Below are positions 25,521-33,895 of a DNA stretch of 53,405 bases, in pieces. The number at the start of each line of letters is the position of its first letter. Within the stretch, counting starts at the first letter, position 1. The position numbers and the translations under genes were made by a program. The DNA lies in contig CAMDQN010000030.1 of assembly GCA_945905925.1 (NCBI GenBank), positions 1-53,405 on the forward strand, given 5' to 3'. This DNA comes from Singulisphaera sp. GP187. Its GTDB lineage: Bacteria > Planctomycetota > Planctomycetia > Gemmatales > Gemmataceae. A model generated the notes under the pieces. The model searched no databases. It worked only from the letters and a program-made list of their open reading frames with translations, and was not told the origin of the DNA.

Positions 25521-26651
25521 TCAAACGGCTTCGATGCTGGCGAGCTTGAGCTTCCTGAGCTGGTCCTTCAGGTACGCGCGCGCCTTCTCCAACCGACCGT
25601 TGCCGGCGAGTGTCGAGAGCTGCTTGTCGATCTCTCCCAATTTCGCCGCAGCCCTCGCGGCGTCGGCGAGGTTGCGCACGTCGGTCGCGGCCAGCACCGA
25701 CTCCACTTCGAGGAGCAGTTGCGTAACGCGCATCCCGGTGGGGTTGGCGACCTTCGCGATCACCTGAGCCACCTTCTGCGGCTGCTCCTCTGGCGAATCC
25801 CACAAACAATGTTGCGCGACTTCGAGGTGTTCGGGCCGGACCCCGTCGGCGCCGCACAGGTACGCGAACGCCCGGACCGCGGTGACGGTCTTGAACTGGC
25901 GCCGGTCGCCCGGCACCACGCCCTCGCGCGCCAACTCGCGCAGGATCGTCTCCAGCGCGTCCTTCGCAGCGTTCGACCAGGGCAGTGCCGCGACCTCGGC
26001 GTGCGCCCGATCGACCTCGGGCGGTGTGATCGTGGCGGACAACTTGGGCGTGTGGTCCCGGTGCCACAGGAGCCGCTGGCGCCCGGCCTGCGAGCCGATC
26101 GGGCGCACCGCCTTGCGGAACAGGAACCGGTCCATGATCGCGGCCAGTTCCTTGCCACTATCGGGCGACGGCCACTCGTTACTCGCCGCGACCGCGAGCC
26201 GCAACGGCACCTTCACGGCCTCGCCGTCGTTCTCGAACACGCGCTCGTTGAGCACCTTCAGGAGCGTGTTGAGGATCGCACTGGACGCCTTCCAGATTTC
26301 GTCGGTGAAACAAACCTCGGCTTCCGGCAGGCGCCCCGTCGTGACGCGGCGGTAGCGGTCGGCCTTGAGCGCGGCCAGACTCACCGGCCCCATCACCTCC
26401 TCTACTGTTGTGAATTTCGTGAGCAGGATCGAGAACTTGCGGACGCTCATCCAGTTCATCACCGCGTCGAGCAACAGCGACTTGCCGCACCCCGGTGGGC
26501 CGACGAGTAACACGTGTTCGTTGGCCAACAGCGCGGTCAGGACGAGATCCACTTCCTCATCGCGTTCGATGAGTGCGGCCGACAATTCCCTGCGGGCTTG
26601 AGCGAACTTCTCCCGGACGGAATCGGGCTTCGGCGAACGGAGCGCGTTCAT
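25521..26651 (-). CDS. MoxR/RavA-type AAA+ ATPase
   Basis: The 376-residue protein has Walker A GPPGCGKS (residues 51-58), Walker B CFTDEIWKAS (Asp117, Glu118), sensor-1 region LRLAVAASNEWP and the second-region RFLFRKAV arginines. The IWKASSAILNTLLKVLNERVFEN stretch closely resembles RavA of Escherichia coli (a MoxR AAA+ ATPase), rather than CbbQ or YeaC types. After about residue 290 a helical C-terminus is found. The AAA+ and vWA genes are adjacent, as in ravA-viaA. MoxR ATPases act as chaperones or remodelling engines on vWA-bound clients. An AAGGAGGT-like site precedes the ATG. Confidence 0.9.
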   Translation of the reverse strand: MNALRSPKPDSVREKFAQARRELSAALIERDEEVDLVLTALLANEHVLLVGPPGCGKSLLLDAVMNWMSVRKFSILLTKFTTVEEVMGPVSLAALKADRYRRVTTGRLPEAEVCFTDEIWKASSAILNTLLKVLNERVFENDGEAVKVPLRLAVAASNEWPSPDSGKELAAIMDRFLFRKAVRPIGSQAGRQRLLWHRDHTPKLSATITPPEVDRAHAEVAALPWSNAAKDALETILRELAREGVVPGDRRQFKTVTAVRAFAYLCGADGVRPEHLEVAQHCLWDSPEEQPQKVAQVIAKVANPTGMRVTQLLLEVESVLAATDVRNLADAARAAAKLGEIDKQLSTLAGNGRLEKARAYLKDQLRKLKLASIEAV

Positions 26652-26683
26652 TAGTTCGACCTCCTTGGGACGTGTCGTGGAGA

Positions 26684-26703
26684 GCCGCGCGCAAACTGCG
26701 CGC
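26684..26703. promoter_or_regulatory. GC-rich hairpin upstream of the AAA+ gene
   Basis: GCGCGCA and TGCGCGC arms with a short loop lie about 33 bp upstream of the ATPase ATG. There is no T-run, so it is a 5' leader structure rather than a terminator. Role unknown. Confidence 0.4.
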
Positions 26704-26739
26704 GATCAGCTGGGTGGGCGATGACAACGAGCGCCGGGC

Positions 26740-26786
26740 TAACCGGCCCCTCGTATCATAATGACACTTTTTTGACTGTTATTTAG
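26740..26786. repeat. Left copy of a diverged 47-bp direct repeat
   Basis: This 47-bp AT-rich segment aligns without gaps to 33849-33895 at 31 of 47 positions. The shared blocks are TAA-N3, GCCCCTC, ATnnTGACAC-type and TATTTAG. It overlaps the stop codon of the exonuclease gene. The second copy likewise overlaps the stop codon of the tyrosine integrase gene at 33892. Confidence 0.45.
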
Positions 26787-27561
26787 CGCCCGTGCCGGTC
26801 GCCGCGAGGGCGGCGCGCACGAGCGCGAGCGCATCGTCCAGGAACGCCTGGCGCAGAATCCAGCGCAAGTAGCCGGCGTCTTCGGACGCGATCTGGGCCA
26901 GCGGGCGCCCGCGATACTTCCCGAACCCGAACACCACCACCCCGGCCGGGTCGCGGCGGAACGCGCCGCCGACATCGACCTCGGCGACGGTGGCGTGCAA
27001 CTCGGCGGGATCGCGCGGCAGTCCGTACCGCCCCACCTGAGCGTCTAGCACGGCCAGCGCGTATTTTGCGTCCGCCAGCGCCGCGTGGGCGCTCGCGCGT
27101 TCGGCGCCGAGGTAGTGCCGAACCGCGGCGGTCAGGTCGCGCGGTTCGTGGCGCCGGAACACGACCAGCGCGTCCAGAATCGCGCGACCGCCCACGCGGA
27201 ACGGCAGCCCGACTCTGGCGAACTCGTTCATCAACAACGGCACGTCGAAGTTCGCGATTCCGAACCCGGCGATATCGGAACCAACGAGCGCGGCGAACAG
27301 ATCGGGCGCGATGGCTGCGAACGCGGGTGCGCCGGTGACATCGGCATCGCGGATCCCATGAACAGCGCTCGCGCCGGCGGGGATCGGGCGCCCGGGATGT
27401 ACCCTCTGCACGAAGGGAACCGTCTTCCCGCCGGGGTAAACGGTCAGCGCGGCGACCTCAACGATCCGGTCCTCCCTGACGTCCGTGCCGGTGGTTTCGA
27501 GATCGATTACGGACAGCGCGCGGGTCAGAACGAGGTGCTCCAACTCGATGATCACGGTCAC
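26779..27561 (-). CDS. DEDDh 3'-5' exonuclease (DnaQ/ExoX-like)
   Basis: The 260-residue protein has the three exonuclease motifs: Exo I DLETTGT (Asp20, Glu22), Exo II GFGIANFDVPLL (Asp106) and Exo III HAALADAKYAL (His159, Asp164). The C-terminus (FGFGKYRGRPLAQIA, YLRWILRQAFLDDA) is the small domain found in exodeoxyribonuclease X and related proteins. It lacks the polymerase-binding parts of a true DNA polymerase III epsilon subunit. As part of the accessory element it could serve repair, recombination or proofreading together with the clamp-like protein, although the two genes are 4 kb apart. The next gene upstream (GP88-like) lies only 24 bp away. Confidence 0.88.
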   Translation of the reverse strand: MTVIIELEHLVLTRALSVIDLETTGTDVREDRIVEVAALTVYPGGKTVPFVQRVHPGRPIPAGASAVHGIRDADVTGAPAFAAIAPDLFAALVGSDIAGFGIANFDVPLLMNEFARVGLPFRVGGRAILDALVVFRRHEPRDLTAAVRHYLGAERASAHAALADAKYALAVLDAQVGRYGLPRDPAELHATVAEVDVGGAFRRDPAGVVVFGFGKYRGRPLAQIASEDAGYLRWILRQAFLDDALALVRAALAATGTGAK

Positions 27562-27585
27562 CTCCCGATCGGCCGAAGGGACCGA

Positions 27586-28284
27586 TCACGATCCGGGTTC
27601 GATCACCGGCAACGAGACGCGCGCGGCGGGCGTCGAGCGCCAGCAAAGCCCGCACCGTTCACACGTCACGCGTGGCGCGCGCGGAACGCCATCTTCGGCC
27701 GGGCACACGCACGGTCCGGGAGCCGGCTCGGGCCGCCGCAAGCGCCGAACGCGAAACACCAGGTCGGTGCCCTGCGGCGGAACGTCGGTGGATTCGGTCA
27801 TCAGCCACGCCACGCGCACTTGCGGCGGAACGCTCGTGGGCGCGCCGGTATCGACATCGGCCGAGTACCACGCACGGCAGTTGGGCAACGCGGCCATGCG
27901 GTCGATCACCGTTTTGATCGCCGGCACCCGCCACGACCGGGTGTAGAAATAGAACCGGACACGCGGGCTGTGGAGCATGATCGCCAGCCACTTACGGGCG
28001 TACCGAACCGAGTAAAAATCGCCGCCGGTGTGAACGCGCACGACGCGCACTCCGTGGGCGATCAAGTGCGCGCGGATCCGGCGCGCGAAGTCGCGGCGCC
28101 GGGACCGAATCAGGTTGGCGCGGTAGCGCGCCGCGGCCGCGGGCCGGTAGCGCTCGACCGCGACGGCGTAGCAGTGAGGCTGACAGGCGCTTGATAAACC
28201 CGGGCAGGTGTCCGGGGTGCCGGACGGCAGTCCGAACCCCCAGATCAAGCGACCACCGAGTTTGTGATTACCGGGAGTCAACAT
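27586..28284 (-). CDS. GP88-like phage/plasmid protein
   Basis: The start is placed at the ATG at 28284, following GAGG. The 232-residue protein shows the pattern of 'gene product 88' proteins from phages and plasmids: CPGLSSACQPHCYA near the N-terminus, a stretch of Arg-rich helix, VVRVHTGGDFYSVRYARKWL, and FYFYTRSWRVPAIK. The C-terminus adds two or three cysteine pairs (CVCPAEDG, CERCGLCW), which look metal-binding. The function of the family is unknown. Its presence marks the region as phage- or plasmid-derived. Confidence 0.7.
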   Translation of the reverse strand: MLTPGNHKLGGRLIWGFGLPSGTPDTCPGLSSACQPHCYAVAVERYRPAAAARYRANLIRSRRRDFARRIRAHLIAHGVRVVRVHTGGDFYSVRYARKWLAIMLHSPRVRFYFYTRSWRVPAIKTVIDRMAALPNCRAWYSADVDTGAPTSVPPQVRVAWLMTESTDVPPQGTDLVFRVRRLRRPEPAPGPCVCPAEDGVPRAPRVTCERCGLCWRSTPAARVSLPVIEPGS

Positions 28285-28318
28285 GTCGGAACCTCCTCTC
28301 GGCCAATGGAACCGCCCT

Positions 28319-28339
28319 GATCGGCACGCTGCCGACCGG
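28319..28339. promoter_or_regulatory. Hairpin before the GP88-like gene
   Basis: TGCCGAC and GTCGGCA-type arms (GATCGGCA / TGCCGACC with one G-U pair) flank a 3-nt loop about 35 bp before the GP88-like start. There is no T-run. It repeats the junction-hairpin theme of this block. Confidence 0.35.
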
Positions 28340-28345
28340 GCGAAG

Positions 28346-28525
28346 TCACCCGTCTTCACCTTCGCGGAGCTGAGAGACAGGCAGTACGGGGTGCAACGGG
28401 TCCGGCTGTTGGGCGGGGCGCGGTGCGCGCTCAACGAGTTCCTCCACGACCGTTCGGACCAACCGGTCGAGGAACGCGTTGAGCGCGCGGCGGGCGCGCT
28501 CTTCCGGTCCGATCTCGTCGGACAT
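28346..28525 (-). CDS. Small hypothetical protein, 59 residues
   Basis: The ATG at 28525 opens an acidic, helical protein (SDEIGPEERARRALNAFLD, RLVRTVVEELVER) with a Pro/Gln-rich C-terminus. No family is recognised. It lies between the serine recombinase and the GP88-like gene, immediately after a terminator. Confidence 0.5.
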   Translation of the reverse strand: MSDEIGPEERARRALNAFLDRLVRTVVEELVERAPRPAQQPDPLHPVLPVSQLREGEDG

Positions 28526-28552
28526 TGGGGCCTCCGAATGGGAAAACGAAAA

Positions 28553-28579
28553 CGCCCCGCACAACCGTTGTGCGGGGCG
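28553..28579 (-). terminator. Intrinsic terminator after the serine recombinase gene
   Basis: CGCCCCGCACAAC (28553-28565) pairs perfectly with GTTGTGCGGGGCG (28567-28579). On the minus strand TTTTCGTTTTCCC follows. It lies 21 bp after the recombinase stop and 28 bp before the next start. Confidence 0.85.
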
Positions 28580-28600
28580 CCGGGTCACTGAAGACAACGA

Positions 28601-30547
28601 TCACGCGCTGACGATCGGCCAGGCAGGGTAGCCCGGCAGCGGCTTGAACTCGAACCGGGCGTGGCGGTGGCGCCGGACCTTGCTCTCTCCTTCGGGTGGG
28701 TTCGTGACGAGTTGGTACGGGTCGGTCATCCCGGCTTCCGTCATCATCCGGTGCAGTGCCATCGCCCGCTGCGCCGCGGTGACGGTCAGCCCGAGTTCGG
28801 CCGCGGCCTCGTACTCCGTCCGGCCCGCGGCCCGGAGTGCGACCACGCGCTCGCGATACGCAACGCGCTGCGGTGGGTTGAACAGATCGACGGTGACCTC
28901 GCGGGTAACCAGTTCGCTCACGGCCCCGGCGGCGCGGCCGAGGAGCGGCGCGAGCGTGATGGTCAGCTTGGCCCGGAGCACCACCGCGCCGCCGTCGAGC
29001 AACCGGTACGGAAACACCTCGATCTTTGGAACGAGTTGGTGCATGAGCCGCCCGAACTCGGGATCACAGAACGCCATCCGACCGACCGCGGCCCGCGCCT
29101 TCTCCTTGAGCACCTCGACCGGCGGGATGTCCGGCGCCTCGTCCGGTTGCGCGACGACCGCCGCGCGCTCGGCATCGAGTTTGGCCTTCGCTCCCTCGGT
29201 CTCGGTCAACTTCGTCCGGAGCGCCTCGCTAAACCCCATGCTCGCGACCGCACCGGTCACGTTCGCGAGTTCGCATTTGACCTGACGGAGTTGCGCGTCG
29301 AGCCGCTTGAGCGCCTCGGTCCGACCGGAGCGCAACCCGGCCGCCGTCGCTTCGGCCTTGGCGCGGAACGCGGCGTCGAAGTCGGGCAACTCCTCCGCTG
29401 CCGCGAGGATCGCTGCGGCGAACCGCCGACCGGCCTCGTCACCGTTGAACGTGGCTCCGTTCCAGCACGAGTAGTCGCGGGCGCCGGCGCACATCATGTG
29501 GTCGGTCTGCCCGTGCCCGCCCCAGTAGTACAGCCGCCCGCACACCCCGCAGGTGATGTGTTGCCCGGGCCAGACGGTGCGCTTCTTCGGCACGCCGGCG
29601 CGGGTGTCCGGCGTGCCCGCCTTGCGCCCGCGGGCGCACGCGCCGTGCCGGGCGGCCAGAGCGGCGATCAGTCGATCGTACCGGTCCGGTTCGATGAACT
29701 GCAAGTTCGGAGCGCGACGCAGCAGCAGCTGGTCCGCGGGCGCCTTGATCGAGGGACGCCGCCCGGTCTTGTTCACCCGACGGCTCATCCGCTCGTTCCG
29801 CCGCCGGTACCCCTTGAGGATGGGGTTGTGGGTCACCTGCATCACCATGCGGCCGTCCCACCGCACGTTGTCCGCCCACACCCCCGGCCGCACGTTCTCG
29901 GCGTTCAGGCGGTCGGCCACCTCGGCGTAACTGGCGCCGGCCTCCAGCAGGGAGAACCACTTTTCGTAGACCGGCTCCGCGTCCGGATCCTTGCGGACGT
30001 CCGCGTCGGACTTCGCGCCCGGCGGCTTGATGTAGCCGTACGGGAACGTCTGCACGACCCCGCCCTCCTCGAACCGGTTCCGGAGGGTGCGCCGGATCCG
30101 CTTCGAGGTGTCCTTGTTGCCGCTCTCGTGCTTGAACGACGCGAAGAGCGCGTTCAGCCGCCAGTCGTCGCGGGACGTGTCGAGGGAGTCGTTGATCGCG
30201 ATCAGGCGCGTGCACGCGTCCTCGCACAGTTCACAGAAGTCGATCGCGCGGTTGCGGCGGCAAATGCGGCCGAGGTCCTCGACGACGACGAGGTCGAACC
30301 GGCCGGATTCGACCTCGGCTTCGGCCTGCGCCAGTTCCGCGCGGTCGAGGAGTTCGCCGGACCCCTGACTCTTGACGTGGACGAACTGAACGGGTCCAGA
30401 GTACCGGTCTCGGACGTACCGCTCGCAGAGGGCGATCTGGTCGGCCAGGCTGCGGAGGTCCTGGTGGACCGTGCTGATCCGGGCGATGATCAGCACCATC
30501 AGCATGACGCCGTTGCGGGGCACCAGCATGGGATCGAAACTCGACAT
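28601..30547 (-). CDS. Large serine recombinase
   Basis: The 648-residue protein has an N-terminal resolvase domain with the catalytic serine in IARISTVHQD (Ser25), then DQIALCERYV and FDLVVVEDLGRICR. A recombinase domain follows at about residues 160-275 (RTLRNRFEEGGVVQTFPYGY, NPILKGYRRR). A zinc ribbon is at about 335-365 (CGVCGRLYYW ... CAGARDYSC), then a coiled-coil section (about 400-455). The C-terminus adds a region with a possible helix-turn-helix (AAELGLTVTAAQRAM). Length and order are those of site-specific integrases of phages and conjugative elements. No att site can be recognised around it, so it may act elsewhere or as an invertase. Confidence 0.93.
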   Translation of the reverse strand: MSSFDPMLVPRNGVMLMVLIIARISTVHQDLRSLADQIALCERYVRDRYSGPVQFVHVKSQGSGELLDRAELAQAEAEVESGRFDLVVVEDLGRICRRNRAIDFCELCEDACTRLIAINDSLDTSRDDWRLNALFASFKHESGNKDTSKRIRRTLRNRFEEGGVVQTFPYGYIKPPGAKSDADVRKDPDAEPVYEKWFSLLEAGASYAEVADRLNAENVRPGVWADNVRWDGRMVMQVTHNPILKGYRRRNERMSRRVNKTGRRPSIKAPADQLLLRRAPNLQFIEPDRYDRLIAALAARHGACARGRKAGTPDTRAGVPKKRTVWPGQHITCGVCGRLYYWGGHGQTDHMMCAGARDYSCWNGATFNGDEAGRRFAAAILAAAEELPDFDAAFRAKAEATAAGLRSGRTEALKRLDAQLRQVKCELANVTGAVASMGFSEALRTKLTETEGAKAKLDAERAAVVAQPDEAPDIPPVEVLKEKARAAVGRMAFCDPEFGRLMHQLVPKIEVFPYRLLDGGAVVLRAKLTITLAPLLGRAAGAVSELVTREVTVDLFNPPQRVAYRERVVALRAAGRTEYEAAAELGLTVTAAQRAMALHRMMTEAGMTDPYQLVTNPPEGESKVRRHRHARFEFKPLPGYPAWPIVSA

Positions 30548-30805
30548 CGGAATGTCTCCTGGGGTCAGTGACGATACTCGCGCGCGACACGACCGGGGCC
30601 AAACGCGGCCCCGCGGTACGCGCGGATCGGCCCGACACCGGTCCCGGTTGGTTCCCGTACGCGGTGGCGCCGGGCGGAGTTGCCTCCGACCGGTAAGCCG
30701 ATGACACGAACGTACCGCCGCCCTCTCACGCCGCGCTCACGCGGCGGGCAATGTGGTGTGAGACTTTCGGGCGGCCGGGATGAACCGAGACGTGGATGCG
30801 GGCGG
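30548..30805. other. Non-coding gap upstream of the serine recombinase
   Basis: No gene is seen. It holds two short GC-rich dyads (GGGGCC/GGCCCC near 30600 and CGCCGCG/CGCGGCG near 30735) without T-runs. The recombinase promoter should lie here. Confidence 0.5.
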
Positions 30806-32167
30806 TCAGGCGGGCTTCTCGATGACGACGATTTGTGCCGACTCCAGTTTCAGGCAATACGACCGGAGTTTGATCCCGGGGATGATGTGCTTCCACAGTT
30901 CGGCGGGGAGGAGTCGTTTGAGGCGCCCGAACAAGGTCGGCATTGCAGAGGGCGATGCGTCGTCCGGGAACAAATCCCGTTCCTCGACGGCGGCCCCGAG
31001 CCGGCCCTTGCGGGCGAGCGCGACGAGCATCTCCCACGGGCGATCGTTATTGGCCCAGTTGATCGCGAGACGTTGCTTCTCCCAGTACACGGCACGAGGC
31101 GATGTGGTGAGGACGAGGCCGCCCCGCGCCACCGCCTCCTCCAGTGCGGACTGTCCGGGCGGCTCGTTCGCGTACAGCCGTCTCAGGTCGCCGAGCGCGG
31201 CGGCGACGCTCTCCGTCAGTTCGGGGTTCCGGGTGTTGGTGAAACGGTGCCGTAGGGTGTGCCGTCCGACCTCAATTACGTTCTCGGGGAGGCCGAGCCA
31301 CCCAACGTCCGGCGCCGGGTGGAATGCGGCGTACACCTGTGCCAGAATGACGCACGAGCCGCGAACAGCGGTCTCATCCTCGGGACCACAAATCGTGTGG
31401 AGTTGACGAATCGTTTCTTGCAAGTGGTCCCTGTCGCCTGCCACCTCAGCAACGGGTTTCGGAGCGGCACGCCCGAGCGCCGGAACGCAAGCCAGTACGG
31501 CCCGGTCCGCTCTCTCAAGGATCTCGGCGAGAACCTCGACCCGGCGAAACAGGCAGCGGGAGATGAAGTCCCCGATCGCGTGGAGTTCGGGGTTCAGGGA
31601 CACGACGAACTCGCCCGCGGTCACGTGCTCGCTCGGCTCTTCACGGAGGAGCCAGGCGCCGCGCGGTTCCAGGTAGTCCGCGGGATCGACCAGGTCGCGC
31701 CAGAACGGCCGCGCGATCGCCTCGATCTGTGCAATCATGACGGGCAGTTGATCGACCTCGCGCACCGTGCGGCTGATCGGCCGGGCCCCTGACCCCGTAA
31801 CCACCAGTTCCTGGTCGACGAACCGGAGTGGCAGGAGGGACTCCCCGACCGCGGTGGCGACGCGGCGGGACCGTAGCGCCGCGCGGAGCAGGCGAGCGTG
31901 ACGGGTCAGCGCAGCCGCGGTCGCATCGACCTGCCGGCGTGCCGGCGTATTGGCGCCGGCGCGAAACTCATGCAGTGACCAGCAGGCCGCGTCCCGGAAC
32001 CTGGGCCGTGCGGTGTACTCGCCCACCAGCGGCGCCACATAGTCCTTCAGCCAGATGCCGAGTTCCCGAACAGGCATCTCAGCCCAGTTCTGGACCGGTT
32101 CCGGCACGATCTGCCGGTAACGCCGTTCGGCCAACTCGATCCGGTCCACGGTGATCTCCTTCGACAT
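30806..32167 (-). CDS. Hypothetical 453-residue protein, possible C-terminal winged helix
   Basis: No family is recognised. The N-terminal half is helical (LGIWLKDYVAPLVGEYTAR, AALTRHARLLRAALRSRRVA). The middle carries YLEPRGAWLLREE and EVLAEILERADRAVLACV. The last about 100 residues (DRPWEMLVALARKGRLGAAVEERDLF, MPTLFGRLKRLLPAELWKH) have the spacing of a winged-helix-type module. It is divergent from the tyrosine recombinase at 32279. It could be a regulator of the element, but this is inference from position and the C-terminal pattern. Confidence 0.6.
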   Translation of the reverse strand: MSKEITVDRIELAERRYRQIVPEPVQNWAEMPVRELGIWLKDYVAPLVGEYTARPRFRDAACWSLHEFRAGANTPARRQVDATAAALTRHARLLRAALRSRRVATAVGESLLPLRFVDQELVVTGSGARPISRTVREVDQLPVMIAQIEAIARPFWRDLVDPADYLEPRGAWLLREEPSEHVTAGEFVVSLNPELHAIGDFISRCLFRRVEVLAEILERADRAVLACVPALGRAAPKPVAEVAGDRDHLQETIRQLHTICGPEDETAVRGSCVILAQVYAAFHPAPDVGWLGLPENVIEVGRHTLRHRFTNTRNPELTESVAAALGDLRRLYANEPPGQSALEEAVARGGLVLTTSPRAVYWEKQRLAINWANNDRPWEMLVALARKGRLGAAVEERDLFPDDASPSAMPTLFGRLKRLLPAELWKHIIPGIKLRSYCLKLESAQIVVIEKPA

Positions 32168-32178
32168 CCCTGAAAACT

Positions 32179-32205
32179 CTCACACCGAGTCTCATGCCGT
32201 GTGAG
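32179..32205. promoter_or_regulatory. Candidate operator, CTCACAC-N13-GTGTGAG
   Basis: A perfect 7-bp inverted repeat with a 13-bp spacer lies in the 111-bp divergent region between the 453-residue protein gene and the tyrosine recombinase. A related GTGTGAGACT occurs at about 30758, and CTCA/TGAG is common to both. A repressor binding the two divergent starts is plausible. Confidence 0.4.
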
Positions 32206-32278
32206 CGCGGCGTGATGGGCCGATTGTAGTCTGGCGCCGTGGCACGGAACCCGACCGTGCGGCGACCGGACCCGAGTC

Positions 32279-33733
32279 ATGGATGCCCCAGAACCACCCG
32301 AACCAACAAACCCGGCGACCGCGCCGACGGGCTGGAGGGAGCGCTACGGCGACAAGCACCGGTGGCGCCGGTTCGTTGCCTTCCCCGTCGGTATCGCGCC
32401 GCCGAGCAAGGTCCGGGTCTATCAGCGCGCCGGTCACTTCTTGCTGAACTGGTGGGATCCGTGCGCGAAGAAGAACCTGTCCGAGCGCGTGGACGGCGAC
32501 CTCCTCACGGCCCTGACCCGCGCCCGCGCGATCGACGAGCGCGTTACCACGATGCGAACGGCCGGCGTGGGCAGTGACCGACGGATCGGTCACGCAGACC
32601 TGGTCGGGCGATACCTCGCCGACCTCGGGCAACGGGCCGATGCCGGAGAAGTCGATCCGAAAACCGTTCGGCGCTACGAGAGTGCCTTGAGGCACTACAC
32701 CGTCTTCGCCGGTCAACCCAATGTTGTCAAGAGATACCCGACCGCCGGAACGGTTGATCGCGAGTTCCGGCTCGAATTCGCTGCATTTCTGGCGACCAGG
32801 GAGGTGACTGGTAACGGGCGCCCCGGTGCCGCGCGACAGATGCGCAGCCCTCAGTTCGTTGCGGATGCCATTCGGGCGCTATTCGCCTGGGGATGCGATC
32901 CGGACCGCGGCGGGCTCCTGCCCGACGGGTTCCGCAACCCGTTCCTGCGGTCCGGCACGCGTGCGCCGGTGCTCAAGGGCGACCCGCTCGCCGCGCCCGA
33001 CGTCACGCTCCCGATGGCGATCGACCTGATCCGCGCCTGCGACGCGTTTCAACTCCGATTATTCGTCCCGTTGCTCGTCTTCGGGCTGCGGGCGGCCGAG
33101 CCGTGCGTACTGTTCGCTGACCACTTGCACGACGGCTGGCTATCGGTGCCGTGCATCCCCGAACTGGGGTTGTTGACCAAGGGCCGCCGGGACAAACGGT
33201 TCCCTCTCCTGGAGGAGTTGGAGCCGTTCTGGGACGTGTTCCGCGCCGGGAAGGAGAAAGGACTACTACTCGAACGTCGCGCGGTCGCCGAGGGGCGGGA
33301 GAAAACGCCGCTGCGCATGACGCCACTTCTAGAATTGATCCGCGAGTATCGGTCGCGGTGCGAACAGACGAACGCGAAGTCGGCCGCCGAGCGGGTCAGC
33401 ATCCGAGACGGCGTGCTCCGGGACGCGGGCGGGTTGGACTACGACCACATCCAGAGCGAGTTCTCGAAACTGACGAACGGGTTGGGGTGGCCGACGCACG
33501 CGACCCTGAAGGATCTGCGCCACCTGTTCGCCACGACGCTCAACAACGCGGGCGTGCCGGACGGGTACGTGCGCTACTTGATGGGCCACGCGCCTGGGAA
33601 GGCCGCGGTTGTCGCGTACACGCACCTCGACCAACTCCGCCGCCACTATTCCACGGCCATCAAGCAGGAGTGGGCGCCTCTGCTCGCCGCCATTAACGAA
33701 CGAGTCGCCGCGCTGCGCGACGACGTTCGATGA
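32279..33733 (+). CDS. Tyrosine recombinase / phage-type integrase
   Basis: The 484-residue protein begins at ATG 32279. Residues about 20-100 resemble an arm-binding domain (YGDKHRWRRFVAF, LLNWWDPCAKKNLSER). Residues about 105-200 form the SAM-like core-binding domain (DLVGRYLADLGQ, VRRYESALRHY). The catalytic domain has the first arginine in VFGLRAAEP, the second box LKDLRHLFATTL (Lys in place of the usual first His), the histidine of LMGH and the tyrosine of VAYTHLD. All needed residues except that His are present. It is on the strand opposite to the rest of the block and only 158 bp from the end of the second integrase. Confidence 0.9.
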   Translation: MDAPEPPEPTNPATAPTGWRERYGDKHRWRRFVAFPVGIAPPSKVRVYQRAGHFLLNWWDPCAKKNLSERVDGDLLTALTRARAIDERVTTMRTAGVGSDRRIGHADLVGRYLADLGQRADAGEVDPKTVRRYESALRHYTVFAGQPNVVKRYPTAGTVDREFRLEFAAFLATREVTGNGRPGAARQMRSPQFVADAIRALFAWGCDPDRGGLLPDGFRNPFLRSGTRAPVLKGDPLAAPDVTLPMAIDLIRACDAFQLRLFVPLLVFGLRAAEPCVLFADHLHDGWLSVPCIPELGLLTKGRRDKRFPLLEELEPFWDVFRAGKEKGLLLERRAVAEGREKTPLRMTPLLELIREYRSRCEQTNAKSAAERVSIRDGVLRDAGGLDYDHIQSEFSKLTNGLGWPTHATLKDLRHLFATTLNNAGVPDGYVRYLMGHAPGKAAVVAYTHLDQLRRHYSTAIKQEWAPLLAAINERVAALRDDVR

Positions 33734-33848
33734 CTCGCATCGGCTTTCACCTCGGGGTCCGACATCTCTCGCGCTTTCTCGCCAACATCACGTCGTGAAC
33801 CGCACCGGCAATTCCCATCCAGAGCCATCAGCGAGGAGGGACAACGGA

Positions 33849-33895
33849 TAAGGTGCCCCTCAAGTAATAGTGACACGTTTCGATCATATATTTAG
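33849..33895. repeat. Right copy of a diverged 47-bp direct repeat
   Basis: Partner of 26740-26786, in the same orientation and without gaps. It covers the stop codon of the second tyrosine integrase. The two copies enclose about 7.1 kb that includes the exonuclease, GP88-like, serine recombinase, unknown protein and first tyrosine recombinase genes. Confidence 0.45.

Noticed and set aside
28661-30571. 636-residue plus-strand open frame opposite the serine recombinase
   Set aside because: It is the antisense shadow of a recombinase gene with clear catalytic motifs; its translation is Arg/Pro/Leu-rich without any domain.
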